Assembly (NCBI RefSeq): GCF_001553035.1
Contig: NZ_KQ959957.1
Span: forward strand, 1-64,000
DNA from: Gemella haemolysans
GTDB lineage: Bacteria; Bacillota; Bacilli; Staphylococcales; Gemellaceae
Direction of reading: 5' to 3'
DNA: 64,000 nt
The position numbers and the translations under genes are program-made. The notes under the pieces are model-generated. The model saw only the letters and a list, made by a program, of their open reading frames with translations, did no database searches and was not told the DNA's origin. Position 1 is the stretch's first letter. Each line of letters opens with the position of its first letter. Positions 26,479 to 35,115 of this stretch are shown in pieces.

Positions 26479-26645
26479 TTGCTGTTACTGTAAACTTTTC
26501 ATTTTTAAAATTTTAATTTTCATAAAATTTTTAAATAAATTATCAAGAATGAAAACACCTGTACTAATACTGTAGTTCACAAAATATACACAAATAGAGT
26601 GTAAAAATTATTGTTTTAATTATGAGTTCTTTGTAAACTATGAGT

Positions 26646-26674
26646 GTAACAAATAATTAATAATTTTATATAAT
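26646..26674 (+). promoter_or_regulatory. Likely pflB promoter
   Basis: TATAAT (26669-26674) lies 17 bp from GTAACA (26646-26651). The -35 is weak, in keeping with activator control. Confidence 0.5.
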
Positions 26675-26705
26675 ATAAAAAATAAAAATTAAGGAGTGAC
26701 TTAAT

Positions 26706-28946
26706 ATGACAACAGTTGCAGAAAAAAAAGCATTCGTTGGTGGAAAATGGCAAACAGAGGTAGATTTAGTAGACTTTATTACATCTAACTACACTGAGTA
26801 TAGAGGGGACTCATCTTTCCTTGCTGGACCAACTGAAGCAACTACTAAATTAGTAGAAAAATTCAATGATTTAATGCGCCAAGAGCGTTTAGCTGGTGGA
26901 ACATTAGACATGGATACTAGTATTCCTTCAACTATCCTTTCTCACGGACCTGGATATATTGAAAAAGATTTAGAACAAGTTGTTGGGTTGCAAACTGATA
27001 AACCACTTAAACGTGCGTTAATGACATTCGGTGGTATTAACATGGCTGTTAACAGCTGTAAAGCATATGGATACGAAGTAGACGAAGAAGTTATTAAAAT
27101 CTTCACTGACTATCGTAAAACTCACAACCAAGGTGTATTCGATGCATATACTCCAGAGATGCGTTTAGTAAGAAAATCTGGTGTTATTACAGGACTTCCA
27201 GATGCTTATGGACGCGGGCGTATTATCGGGGACTACCGTCGTGTTGCTTTATACGGAGTAGATCAACTTATCGCTTGGAAAAAAGATGATTTAGCTAAAA
27301 TCGGTGCTGACGGAGTTATGACTGAACACGTTATCCGTGACCGTGAAGAAGTTAGCGAACAAATTCGTGCTTTAGGTGAATTAAAAGAAATGGCTAAAAT
27401 CTACGGATTTGATATTTCTGAACCAGCTACAAACGCTAAAGAAGCAGTACAATGGTTATACTTCGGTTACTTAGCAGCTATCAAACAACAAAACGGTGCT
27501 GCGATGTCTATCGGTAACATTGCTACTTTCTTAGATATCTATATCGAAAGAGATTTACAAGATGGAACAATTAACGAGTCTCAAGCTCAAGAATTAATTG
27601 ACCACTTAGTATTAAAATTACGTTGCGTTAAATTCGCTCGTACTCCAGACTACAACCAATTATTCTCAGGAGACCCAATCTGGGCAACATTAATCGTAGG
27701 GGAAATGTTAGATGCTGAAAGATCATTAGTAACTAAAACTGACTTCCGTTTCATCCATACATTAGATAACATGGGTAACTCTCCAGAGCCAAACTTAACA
27801 ATTCTTTGGTCAACTAAATTACCAACAGGATTCAAAGAATACTGCTCTGAATCTTCAATTAACCACAGTGCTATCCAATATGAAAGTGATGAATTACTTG
27901 CAGACTTCTTAGGAACTTGTGATAAATCTATCGCATGTTGTGTATCTGGTATGACTACTGGTAAAGATATGCAATTCTTCGGAGCTCGTGCTAACTTAGC
28001 TAAAGCATTACTTTACACAATCAATGGTGGACGTGATGAGTTATCTGGTCAGCAAGTTGGACCGAAAACTGAATCTCTACGTGGTGTATTAAACTACGAT
28101 GAAGTTTGGGCTAAATTTGATGTGTTTATGGAATGGTTATGTAAACTATACATCAATACATTAAACGTAATTCACTACATGCACGATAAATACTCTTACG
28201 AAAGCTTAGAAATGGCATTACACGATACTAAAGTTAGAAGATTCATGGCTACAGGTATCGCTGGATTCTCAGTAGCAGTAGACAGTTTATCAGCAATTAA
28301 ATACGCTAAAGTTACTCCAATTGAAGATGAAAATGGATTAGCTGTAGACTACAAAGTTGAAGGTGAATTCCCAACATTCGGTAACAACGATGACCGTGCA
28401 GACGAAATCGCTGTTGAATTACTAAAAACATTCATGACTAAACTTAAAAAACACCCAACTTACCGTGCAGATGAAACTACAACTTCTATCTTAACTATTA
28501 CATCAAACGTAGTATACGGTAAGAAAACTGGTAACACTCCAGACGGACGTCGTGCAGGAGAACCATTCTCTCCAGGTGCTAACCCAATGAACGGACGTGA
28601 CCAAAGTGGAGCTCTAGCTTGCTTAAGCTCAGTAGCTAAATTACCATATGAATACAGCCGTGACGGAATCAGCTTAACTGCTGCATTCACACCAAGCTCA
28701 TTAGGTAAAACTAAACAAGATCAAATTAAAAACTTAACAGCAATGATGGATGGATACTTCAAAAAAGGTGGTTATCACTTAAATACTAACGTATTCAATA
28801 AAGAAACATTACTTAAAGTTATTGAATCTCCAGAAGATTATCCAAACTTCACAATTCGTGTATCAGGATACGCAGTACGTTTAATCAGCTTAACTCCAGA
28901 GCAACAACGTGATGTATTAAGCCGTACAATGCACCAATTCATGTAA
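26706..28946 (+). CDS. pflB: Formate acetyltransferase (pyruvate formate-lyase)
   Basis: Cleaves pyruvate with CoA to acetyl-CoA and formate during anaerobic fermentation, using a glycyl radical. The 746 residues have the catalytic cysteine pair Cys411-Cys412 in [14 protein letters not shown] and the radical Gly721 in RVSGYAVRL near the C-terminus. Codon use is strongly biased to C-ending codons, like the ribosomal genes here, which fits very high expression. AAGGAG precedes the ATG, and a strong terminator separates it from pflA, so the activase is made from a separate, weaker unit. Confidence 0.97.
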   Translation: MTTVAEKKAFVGGKWQTEVDLVDFITSNYTEYRGDSSFLAGPTEATTKLVEKFNDLMRQERLAGGTLDMDTSIPSTILSHGPGYIEKDLEQVVGLQTDKPLKRALMTFGGINMAVNSCKAYGYEVDEEVIKIFTDYRKTHNQGVFDAYTPEMRLVRKSGVITGLPDAYGRGRIIGDYRRVALYGVDQLIAWKKDDLAKIGADGVMTEHVIRDREEVSEQIRALGELKEMAKIYGFDISEPATNAKEAVQWLYFGYLAAIKQQNGAAMSIGNIATFLDIYIERDLQDGTINESQAQELIDHLVLKLRCVKFARTPDYNQLFSGDPIWATLIVGEMLDAERSLVTKTDFRFIHTLDNMGNSPEPNLTILWSTKLPTGFKEYCSESSINHSAIQYESDELLADFLGTCDKSIACCVSGMTTGKDMQFFGARANLAKALLYTINGGRDELSGQQVGPKTESLRGVLNYDEVWAKFDVFMEWLCKLYINTLNVIHYMHDKYSYESLEMALHDTKVRRFMATGIAGFSVAVDSLSAIKYAKVTPIEDENGLAVDYKVEGEFPTFGNNDDRADEIAVELLKTFMTKLKKHPTYRADETTTSILTITSNVVYGKKTGNTPDGRRAGEPFSPGANPMNGRDQSGALACLSSVAKLPYEYSRDGISLTAAFTPSSLGKTKQDQIKNLTAMMDGYFKKGGYHLNTNVFNKETLLKVIESPEDYPNFTIRVSGYAVRLISLTPEQQRDVLSRTMHQFM

Positions 28947-28965
28947 TTAAGCAAATAATTAAAAG

Positions 28966-28996
28966 AAGGTGGAGGCGAAAGGCCTCCACTTTTTAG
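28966..28996 (+). terminator. Rho-independent terminator of pflB
   Basis: GC-rich 11-bp stem (AAGGTGGAGGC at 28966-28976 against 28982-28992) with a GAAAG loop and T-run. Confidence 0.88.
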
Positions 28997-29064
28997 ATTA
29001 ATATAATTATATTTTCAGAATACGATATTAATAACTATAGAATAGCAAAAGGAGGAAATTGCAT

Positions 29065-29862
29065 ATGGAAATGGAAAAAGTAGAAGGAATAGCTATAGAA
29101 GAAAAAAAAGAATTGACAGCGAATGTACATTCAGTTGAATCATTTGGTAATGTCGATGGACCAGGGATTAGATATGTAGTATTCTTTCAAGGTTGCATGC
29201 TGAGATGCAAATATTGCCATAATCCAGATACATGGAAAATGCATAATCCAGATGCTAAAGTTATGACAGTAGATCAATTAACGAAAGAAATAGTGAAGTA
29301 TCGTGAATTTTTTGAAGCAAGTGATGGTGGAGGAGTTACAGTAAGTGGTGGAGAATCGCTACTGCAAATTGATTTCATTCTAGAGCTTTTTAGAAAATTA
29401 AAGGAATTAGGAATCAATACTTGCGTTGATACTTGTGGTGGTTTTTATGTTAATGCACCAAGTATGAATAAAAAAGTACTAGAATTAATCTCATTAACTG
29501 ATTTATTCTTAGTCGATATAAAACATATAGACGATGAGCAACACTTGCGTTTAACAAAACGAACAAATAAAAATATTATTCAATTTACTAACTTTTTAAG
29601 TGATAATGGTGCAAAAATGTGGATAAGACATGTACTTGTACCGAAATGGACTGATGATGATTATTATCTACAAAAACTTCGTGAGTATATCGATACATTA
29701 AATGGTGTAGAGCGTGTTGAAGTCCTACCTTATCATGATATGGCGAAATTCAAATATAAAGAATTAGGAATAGAATATGAATTGAATGATATTAATCCGC
29801 CGACAAAAGATCGTATAAAAAATGCTATCGAAATCTTAGGTGCAAGATATGATATAAGTTAA
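29065..29862 (+). CDS. pflA: Pyruvate formate-lyase activating enzyme (radical SAM)
   Basis: Uses a [4Fe-4S] cluster and S-adenosylmethionine to install the glycyl radical on PflB. The 265 residues have the cluster motif GCMLRCKYCHNP with Cys44, Cys48 and Cys51, then the SAM-binding GGE segment (VTVSGGESLLQ) and the family region LVDIKHID. ATG 29065 is preferred over a TTG 6 nt earlier because it lies about 10 nt after AGGAGG. It is downstream of the pflB terminator. Confidence 0.95.
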   Translation: MEMEKVEGIAIEEKKELTANVHSVESFGNVDGPGIRYVVFFQGCMLRCKYCHNPDTWKMHNPDAKVMTVDQLTKEIVKYREFFEASDGGGVTVSGGESLLQIDFILELFRKLKELGINTCVDTCGGFYVNAPSMNKKVLELISLTDLFLVDIKHIDDEQHLRLTKRTNKNIIQFTNFLSDNGAKMWIRHVLVPKWTDDDYYLQKLREYIDTLNGVERVEVLPYHDMAKFKYKELGIEYELNDINPPTKDRIKNAIEILGARYDIS

Positions 29863-29872
29863 ATAATTAAAA

Positions 29873-29927
29873 GTGGGTAATTAGAAGTCGTATCGTTTAG
29901 AAATGACTTTTGAATTACTCATTTTTT
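29873..29927 (+). terminator. Terminator of pflA
   Basis: A large stem, GTGGGTAATTAGAAGTC (29873-29889) against 29905-29922 with small bulges, followed by TTTTTT. Confidence 0.75.
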
Positions 29928-29936
29928 ATAAAAAAT

Positions 29937-29966
29937 ATGACTATAAGTACGAGTTCTTATAGTCAT
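29937..29966 (-). terminator. Terminator of prsA
   Basis: A perfect 11-bp stem, ATGACTATAAG (29937-29947) against 29956-29966, with a T-run on the minus strand. Confidence 0.8.
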
Positions 29967-29982
29967 ATTTGTATTGCTGTTA

Positions 29983-30921
29983 TTATTGAGCTGCAGCAGT
30001 ACCTTCTAGCATAGATTTAATATATGCTTCAACATCACTGTTGCTTGATTTTACATTGTACTCTTCAAATAATTTTTTAAGAGCTTTACTAACGATTGTA
30101 GTATCTTTCTTAACAGCTTCTTCAGCAGCTTTTTCAGCTAATGCTGGTTTTAATTCATCGAATGATGAATCTTTTTCATCTAATACTTTAATGATGTGGT
30201 ATCCAAATGAAGTTTTTACAACATCAGAAGTTTTGTCTTTACTTAATGCATAAGCTGCATCTTTAAATTCTTTAACAAATGAGTTATCTTCTTTAGAAGA
30301 CCAACCTAAATCTCCACCGTTTGAAGCATTTGCAGTATCATTTGAGTTTTCTTTTGCTAGAGTTGCGAAATCCCCACCATCTTTAAGTTTTTTAAGAACG
30401 TCTTCTGCTTTTTTCTTAGCTTCTTCGTCACTTAATCCGTTTGGATTTGATTCACTTTTAACACTTACAAGTATGTGTGCTAGGTGATATTGGTGTTTAT
30501 TTTTTTCGTAGCTTTCTTTAAGTTTATCATCATTTGTACCAGCGTAATCGTTGATTAATAATGTTTGAGCAGCTTTAACTTTTAATCCATCTTTATATTT
30601 ATCAAGTGTAAATCCTTGCTGTTTTAAAAGTTGTTCGAATTTATCTTTACCACCGTATTGTTCTTGAGCTTTTTGAAGTTGCTCATCGATTGATTTTTGA
30701 TCGATTTTATTTTTATATTTGTCTAAAAGTACTTTTTGAATCATCATACTTGTAGCTGTTTTAGAAAGTTGGCTAGCACCAATGCTTTCTACGATATCTT
30801 TTTCAGTTACGTCTCCTGCTTTACTAGAGATATATTTTGTTCCCCCAGTAGAGCACCCTGCTAAACCTATAACAGAAATACTTAATGCTATAGGTAAAAT
30901 AGCTTTTTTAAACTTTTTCAT
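29983..30921 (-). CDS. prsA: Foldase lipoprotein PrsA (parvulin-type peptidyl-prolyl isomerase)
   Basis: Membrane-anchored extracellular foldase that helps secreted proteins fold. The 312 residues start with a lipoprotein signal whose lipobox ends LAGC, lipidated on Cys23. A SurA-like helical region with RDKYKNKIDQ-type charged helices follows. The parvulin domain runs from about residue 145 (HLAHILVS) through GGDLGW to SFGYHIIKV near 245. A likely -10 (TATAAT, minus strand, 30942-30947) lies in the short gap after cls, and AGGAGG precedes the start. It is probably transcribed on its own. Confidence 0.94.
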   Translation of the reverse strand: MKKFKKAILPIALSISVIGLAGCSTGGTKYISSKAGDVTEKDIVESIGASQLSKTATSMMIQKVLLDKYKNKIDQKSIDEQLQKAQEQYGGKDKFEQLLKQQGFTLDKYKDGLKVKAAQTLLINDYAGTNDDKLKESYEKNKHQYHLAHILVSVKSESNPNGLSDEEAKKKAEDVLKKLKDGGDFATLAKENSNDTANASNGGDLGWSSKEDNSFVKEFKDAAYALSKDKTSDVVKTSFGYHIIKVLDEKDSSFDELKPALAEKAAEEAVKKDTTIVSKALKKLFEEYNVKSSNSDVEAYIKSMLEGTAAAQ

Positions 30922-30986
30922 TAAAATTTGTCCTCCTATGTATTATACATATGTATTAATATATCATATTTTTTAATATAAAACAA

Positions 30987-32504
30987 CTAAAGAATCGGTG
31001 ATATCAGTCTTGCGAACGCTTCTTTAATTTTTATTAGTAAACTTCTTTGTTGATACTTAGAAAATGATATCAGGGTAGATTTTTCTATATCATTTAAGAA
31101 TATGTTTCTAAACTCTTTTGTGGTTTTATCGTCATACATAAATGCATTTAGTTCAAAGTTAAGTTTGAAACTTCTATAATCGAAGTTTGCACTACCTAGA
31201 CTAGATACTTCATCGTCGATAATAATCATTTTAGTATGAATAAATCCATTTTCGTAGATATAAGTTTTCGCACCTAATTCTGCAAGCTCACCAATAAATG
31301 AGTATGTAGCCCAATAAACGAAAATGTGGTCAGGTTTATTAGGTACCATAATTCTAACATCAATTCCAGATAATATTGCCATCTTTAATGCATCCATAAC
31401 ACTCTCATCGGGAATGAAGTAGGGTGATTGGATATAGATATATTTTTTTGCTTTTGAAATCATATATAGATAACTATATTTAATTTTTTGAAGCTTATTA
31501 TCAGGACCACTAGAAACTAACTGAATAGGTAGATAGTTATCCACTGCTGTAGCAACGTGCTCAGCTGTTAATTTAAGTTGATCGGTTTTTTTAGTTGTCT
31601 GTGAATTCCAATCATCTATAAAACGATATTCTAAAGCACCTACCGCTTCTCCTTCGATTCTAAGGTGAGTATCTCGCCAATAACCAAATTTCTTATCTAA
31701 GCCTAAGTATTCATCACCAACATTGAATCCACCCGTATAACCGATATTACCATCGATTGTAACTATTTTGCGGTGGTTTCTATAGTTCATACGGAAATTA
31801 ATAAGTGGAAACTTAGATTTGAAGAATCTTTTTATTTTAGCATTGTTTTTAGTTAGTTGCCTCAATGAAGAAATACTCAGTTTTCTTGAACCAATATCAT
31901 CATAAAGAATGTATACATCGACACCTTCTAAAAGTTTTTGTTCTAAGAGACTGAAAAGCTGTTTTCCAATACCATCCTTCTTTAAAATATAATACTGTAT
32001 ATGTATATAACTTTTGGCATTTCTTATGTCCTCAAAAAGTAATCTAAATTTTTCTTTTCCATCTGTAATAATTTTTATTTTATTGTTTTTAGACAAGAAC
32101 GATTTATCAGTTTCAAAATTTAGTTCGATTAAATTCCTATGTTTATGAATTACATGTTCATTTATTGTAATTTCATAAGGGACAGTTCTTTTTAATAAGT
32201 TTTGTTGATATCTTACTTTTTCATCGTCTGAACAAGGGAAGATTTTCTCTCTATATATAGGTCTACCGAATATTAAGTATAAAATAAAACCTAGATAGGG
32301 TATTAAAAATAATACTAAAATCCAAGCCCAAGATGATGTTGTTGTCTGATATTCTAAAAATACTATTGAGAATGCCAATAAAGTATTAATAATTAAGAAA
32401 ATTGTTAGCACAATATCAAAATTTATATCATTAAAAATAGACGTTATATAATAAAAAATACTAGAAATATTAATATTTGATAATTGTAAATTTATATGAT
32501 TCAT
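30987..32504 (-). CDS. cls: Cardiolipin synthase
   Basis: Makes cardiolipin from two phosphatidylglycerol molecules. The 505-residue length, two N-terminal hydrophobic segments and two phospholipase D HKD motifs are standard: the first near residue 245 (NHRKIVTIDG...GGFNVGDEY), the second near 430 (HTKMIIIDDEVSSLGSANFD). The N-terminal membrane segment includes TTSSWAWILVLFLIPYLGF, typical of Bacilli Cls. Transcribed on the minus strand with AGGAGTG upstream; prsA follows 65 bp downstream. Confidence 0.94.
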   Translation of the reverse strand: MNHINLQLSNINISSIFYYITSIFNDINFDIVLTIFLIINTLLAFSIVFLEYQTTTSSWAWILVLFLIPYLGFILYLIFGRPIYREKIFPCSDDEKVRYQQNLLKRTVPYEITINEHVIHKHRNLIELNFETDKSFLSKNNKIKIITDGKEKFRLLFEDIRNAKSYIHIQYYILKKDGIGKQLFSLLEQKLLEGVDVYILYDDIGSRKLSISSLRQLTKNNAKIKRFFKSKFPLINFRMNYRNHRKIVTIDGNIGYTGGFNVGDEYLGLDKKFGYWRDTHLRIEGEAVGALEYRFIDDWNSQTTKKTDQLKLTAEHVATAVDNYLPIQLVSSGPDNKLQKIKYSYLYMISKAKKYIYIQSPYFIPDESVMDALKMAILSGIDVRIMVPNKPDHIFVYWATYSFIGELAELGAKTYIYENGFIHTKMIIIDDEVSSLGSANFDYRSFKLNFELNAFMYDDKTTKEFRNIFLNDIEKSTLISFSKYQQRSLLIKIKEAFARLISPIL

Positions 32505-32690
32505 AATATAACACTCCTAACTTAATAGTACCTTAAAACATAATAAATGTCTATTAATAATATTTACATAATTGGTAGACTTTCTGAAACGTTTAGAATT
32601 AAATTAGCACTAAAATAAAAAATAGATTATTTTTGGTCATATATTAAACTCTAAACGCATAAAATAATTTATTAATTTTTGTGTTATGAG

Positions 32691-32718
32691 TTGAATTTTT
32701 ATGAATTTATATTATAAT
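32691..32718 (+). promoter_or_regulatory. Promoter of the SE1561-rlmCD region
   Basis: TTGAAT (32691-32696), a 16-bp spacer, TATAAT (32713-32718). The rest of the 240-bp gap to cls is AT-rich with no feature I recognise. Confidence 0.65.
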
Positions 32719-32746
32719 GGAATAGAGAACAAAAAAGGAGAATGTT

Positions 32747-32902
32747 ATGCCTAATAATATTTTAGAAGAATTAAAAACAAAATTTGAAGATTTTGCAAGC
32801 GAGTTAGAAAATATTGAACCTGAAAAAGTTGATTTAACTCAAATTGACAGATTAATTGCATTAGTAGAAGAATTAGATAACGAAATTAAAACTATAAAAT
32901 AA
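32747..32902 (+). CDS. SE1561-family small protein
   Basis: A 51-residue acidic, probably helical protein preceded by AAAAAGGAG. The region FEDFASELENIEPEKVD, then LTQIDRLIALVEELD, matches what I know of the SE1561 family of Bacilli (IEP..., IDRLI...), small conserved proteins of unknown function. It precedes an rRNA methyltransferase gene and is separated from it by a hairpin, so most transcripts may end after this gene. Its promoter is well formed. Confidence 0.7.
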   Translation: MPNNILEELKTKFEDFASELENIEPEKVDLTQIDRLIALVEELDNEIKTIK

Positions 32903-32913
32903 TAGTAGAATTG

Positions 32914-32959
32914 GATAAGCTGAAGTGGGAGTGTTTTGCTTTTACTCAGCTTATCTTTA
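32914..32959 (+). terminator. Hairpin, probable terminator or attenuator between SE1561 and rlmCD
   Basis: GATAAGCTGA (32914-32923) pairs exactly with TCAGCTTATC (32946-32955), followed by TTTAT. The short T-run suggests partial read-through into the methyltransferase gene. Confidence 0.55.
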
Positions 32960-32973
32960 TGAATGAGGACACG

Positions 32974-34329
32974 ATGAAAAATAAAAACAAAAAAAGATTA
33001 AACGTCTTACTTACAATAAAAAAAATTGGTATTAATGGTGAGGGGATAGGATATTATAAAAAGAAAATTACTTTTGTAAAAGGTGCTTTACCTGATGAGG
33101 TGATTGTTTGTGAAATAGTTGAGGAAACGCCAAAATACATTATTGGGAAACTTGTTAAAGTAAAAGAACCAAGTCCACACAGAGTTGAAATTAAACGAGA
33201 GTATGCTGAAAGTGGAGCATACGGTTTAGCTCATGTTAGCTATGAAAAACAATTAGAATATAAACGCACAATTTTATTAGATGCATTTGATAAGTATTAT
33301 AGACTACCAAAACCTGATAAATTAGTTTTAAAAACATTAGCGAGTCCCGTAACAGAGGGGTATCGTAATAAAAACCAATTTCCACTAGCTGTTAGAAATG
33401 GACGAGTTATTGCTGGTCTATATAAAGAAGGTTCTAATGATTTAGTTGAAATTAATGAAGATTTAGCATTACATGAGAATGGTAATAAAATAACAAACTT
33501 AGCTAAGAAATTACTAGGAAAATATAAAGTAGAGATTTCTACAAACAAAAAGAATTACGGTGTTAAATATATTGCTACAAGAACTTCATTCTATAATGGA
33601 GATGTTCAAGTAACATTTGTAGCGAATACTGATAAGATTAAAAATATGGATAAGGTCGTTAATGAACTTAAACGTGAAAGAATTGTTAAAAGTATCATAC
33701 TAAATATCACTAATGATAAAGATCACCTGGTAATGGGAACAGAAAGTGTTACATTATATGGTTCAGACTATATTATTGAAAAAATAGGGGATATAAAATA
33801 TGAACTTTCAGCTAAATCTTTCTTCCAATTAAATCCGCCGGCAACTAAAAAACTTTATGATAAAGTAGTAGAATTCGCTGCACTGAAAGAAACAGATGTT
33901 GTATTAGATGCGTTTTGTGGAGTTGGAACAATTGGACAATATGTTAGCCGTAACTGTAAAGAAGTATATGGTGTAGATATTATTCCAGCTGCGATTGAAG
34001 ATGCTAATGACAATGTGAAACTAAACAACTTAACAAACTGTACTTATGTTGCAGGAGATGCTAATAAAATAGTTCCACGTTGGAAGAAAAAAGGAATCAA
34101 CTTCGATGTTGCAATAGTAGACCCACCACGTGTAGGTCTTGGACCGCTAGCTAAGAACTTATTAGCTGTTGATGCTAAGAAGATTGTCTATGTAAGTTGT
34201 AATCCATCTACATTAGCACGTGACTTAAAAGTTTTAACAAGAAAATATAAAATTAGACGTATTCAACCAGTAGACATGTTCCCAGGAACAGCAGCGGTTG
34301 AAGCAGTAGTAGAATTAGTTAGAAAATAA
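32974..34329 (+). CDS. rlmCD: 23S rRNA (uracil-5-)-methyltransferase, RlmCD-like (RumA family)
   Basis: TrmA/RumA-family methyltransferase that makes 5-methyluridine in 23S rRNA. The 451 residues comprise an N-terminal TRAM domain (about 10-65), the SAM-binding motif VLDAFCGVGTIGQYV, VDPPRVGLG, and the catalytic motif VYVSCNPSTLARDL with the nucleophilic Cys. The Gram-positive single-enzyme type (RlmCD) modifies two sites, which is assumed here and not shown. ATG 32974 lies outside the upstream hairpin and has GAGGA close by; an earlier in-frame start would lie inside the hairpin. Confidence 0.88.
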   Translation: MKNKNKKRLNVLLTIKKIGINGEGIGYYKKKITFVKGALPDEVIVCEIVEETPKYIIGKLVKVKEPSPHRVEIKREYAESGAYGLAHVSYEKQLEYKRTILLDAFDKYYRLPKPDKLVLKTLASPVTEGYRNKNQFPLAVRNGRVIAGLYKEGSNDLVEINEDLALHENGNKITNLAKKLLGKYKVEISTNKKNYGVKYIATRTSFYNGDVQVTFVANTDKIKNMDKVVNELKRERIVKSIILNITNDKDHLVMGTESVTLYGSDYIIEKIGDIKYELSAKSFFQLNPPATKKLYDKVVEFAALKETDVVLDAFCGVGTIGQYVSRNCKEVYGVDIIPAAIEDANDNVKLNNLTNCTYVAGDANKIVPRWKKKGINFDVAIVDPPRVGLGPLAKNLLAVDAKKIVYVSCNPSTLARDLKVLTRKYKIRRIQPVDMFPGTAAVEAVVELVRK

Positions 34330-34347
34330 TTTCTAGGGGAAATTAAA

Positions 34348-34938
34348 ATGGATAGTTTTGAACAATTGAAACAAGAAATAATGGCTGATAGTGATAATAA
34401 GAAATATACTGATGAAGGAATAGAACCGTTATTTTCTACGCCAAGCACAGCTAAAATATTAATCATAGGTCAAGCTCCTGGTATTAAAGCTCAAGAAAGT
34501 AAGATTTTCTTCAATGATAAAAGTGGGGTTAAACTTCGTGAGTGGATGGGAATAGATGATGAAATATTTTATAAATCTGGTTTAATAGGTGTAGTTCCAA
34601 TGGATTTCTATTATCCAGGTAAAGGTAAGAGTGGGGATTTACCACCTCGAAAAAACTTTGCCCAAAAATGGCATTCAAAAGTTTTAGAACTCATGCCTAA
34701 TCTAGAGCTTATTGTTCTCGTGGGAAAATATGCACAAGATTATTACTTGGGAAATGATAAAAAACAGAATCTAACGGAAACTGTATATAATTATAAACAG
34801 TACTTGCCACGCTATTTTCCAATTGTTCACCCTTCACCATTGAATTTCCGTTGGCATAATAAAAATCCATGGTTTATTGAAGAAGTAGTGCCAGAATTAC
34901 AAAAAAGGGTGAAGGAAATACTAGAAAGACAACTTTGA
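34348..34938 (+). CDS. Uracil-DNA glycosylase superfamily protein
   Basis: A 196-residue protein of the UDG fold: motif 1 IIGQAPGIKAQ near residues 40-50, the conserved loop FYYPGKGKSGDLPPRK, the strand LIVLVGKYAQDYYL, and motif 2 VHPSPLNFRWH (form HPSPxN). This pattern fits the group that includes family 4/5 and related uracil-DNA glycosylase-like proteins, but no iron-sulfur cysteines are visible. It is predicted to remove uracil or another damaged base. It follows rlmCD by 18 bp. Confidence 0.85.
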   Translation: MDSFEQLKQEIMADSDNKKYTDEGIEPLFSTPSTAKILIIGQAPGIKAQESKIFFNDKSGVKLREWMGIDDEIFYKSGLIGVVPMDFYYPGKGKSGDLPPRKNFAQKWHSKVLELMPNLELIVLVGKYAQDYYLGNDKKQNLTETVYNYKQYLPRYFPIVHPSPLNFRWHNKNPWFIEEVVPELQKRVKEILERQL

Positions 34939-34954
34939 AAAGAGTTGTTTTTTT
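34929..34954 (+). terminator. Short terminator after the UDG-like gene
   Basis: ACAACT (34929-34934) pairs with AGTTGT (34943-34948), followed by seven Ts. It overlaps the last codons. The remaining 160 bp before the surface protein gene hold a likely -10 TATAAT at 35069-35074. Confidence 0.6.
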
Positions 34955-35115
34955 AGTTACTGCAGAATTTTAGTTACCAAATATGTAACATTTGGGGAAA
35001 TATTTAATGATATTAGTACAAAATAATACAATTTTGTAATCTTTCTAAATGAATACTTCTTTTTATTATATAATAATCTTAAAAAATACTATTATTATTA
35101 TCTAGGAGAAAATGT

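Noticed and set aside
26570-26590. TTCACAA sequence upstream of pflB as a Rex operator
   Set aside because: Only one half of the palindrome is recognisable, so I mention it only as a weak half-site.
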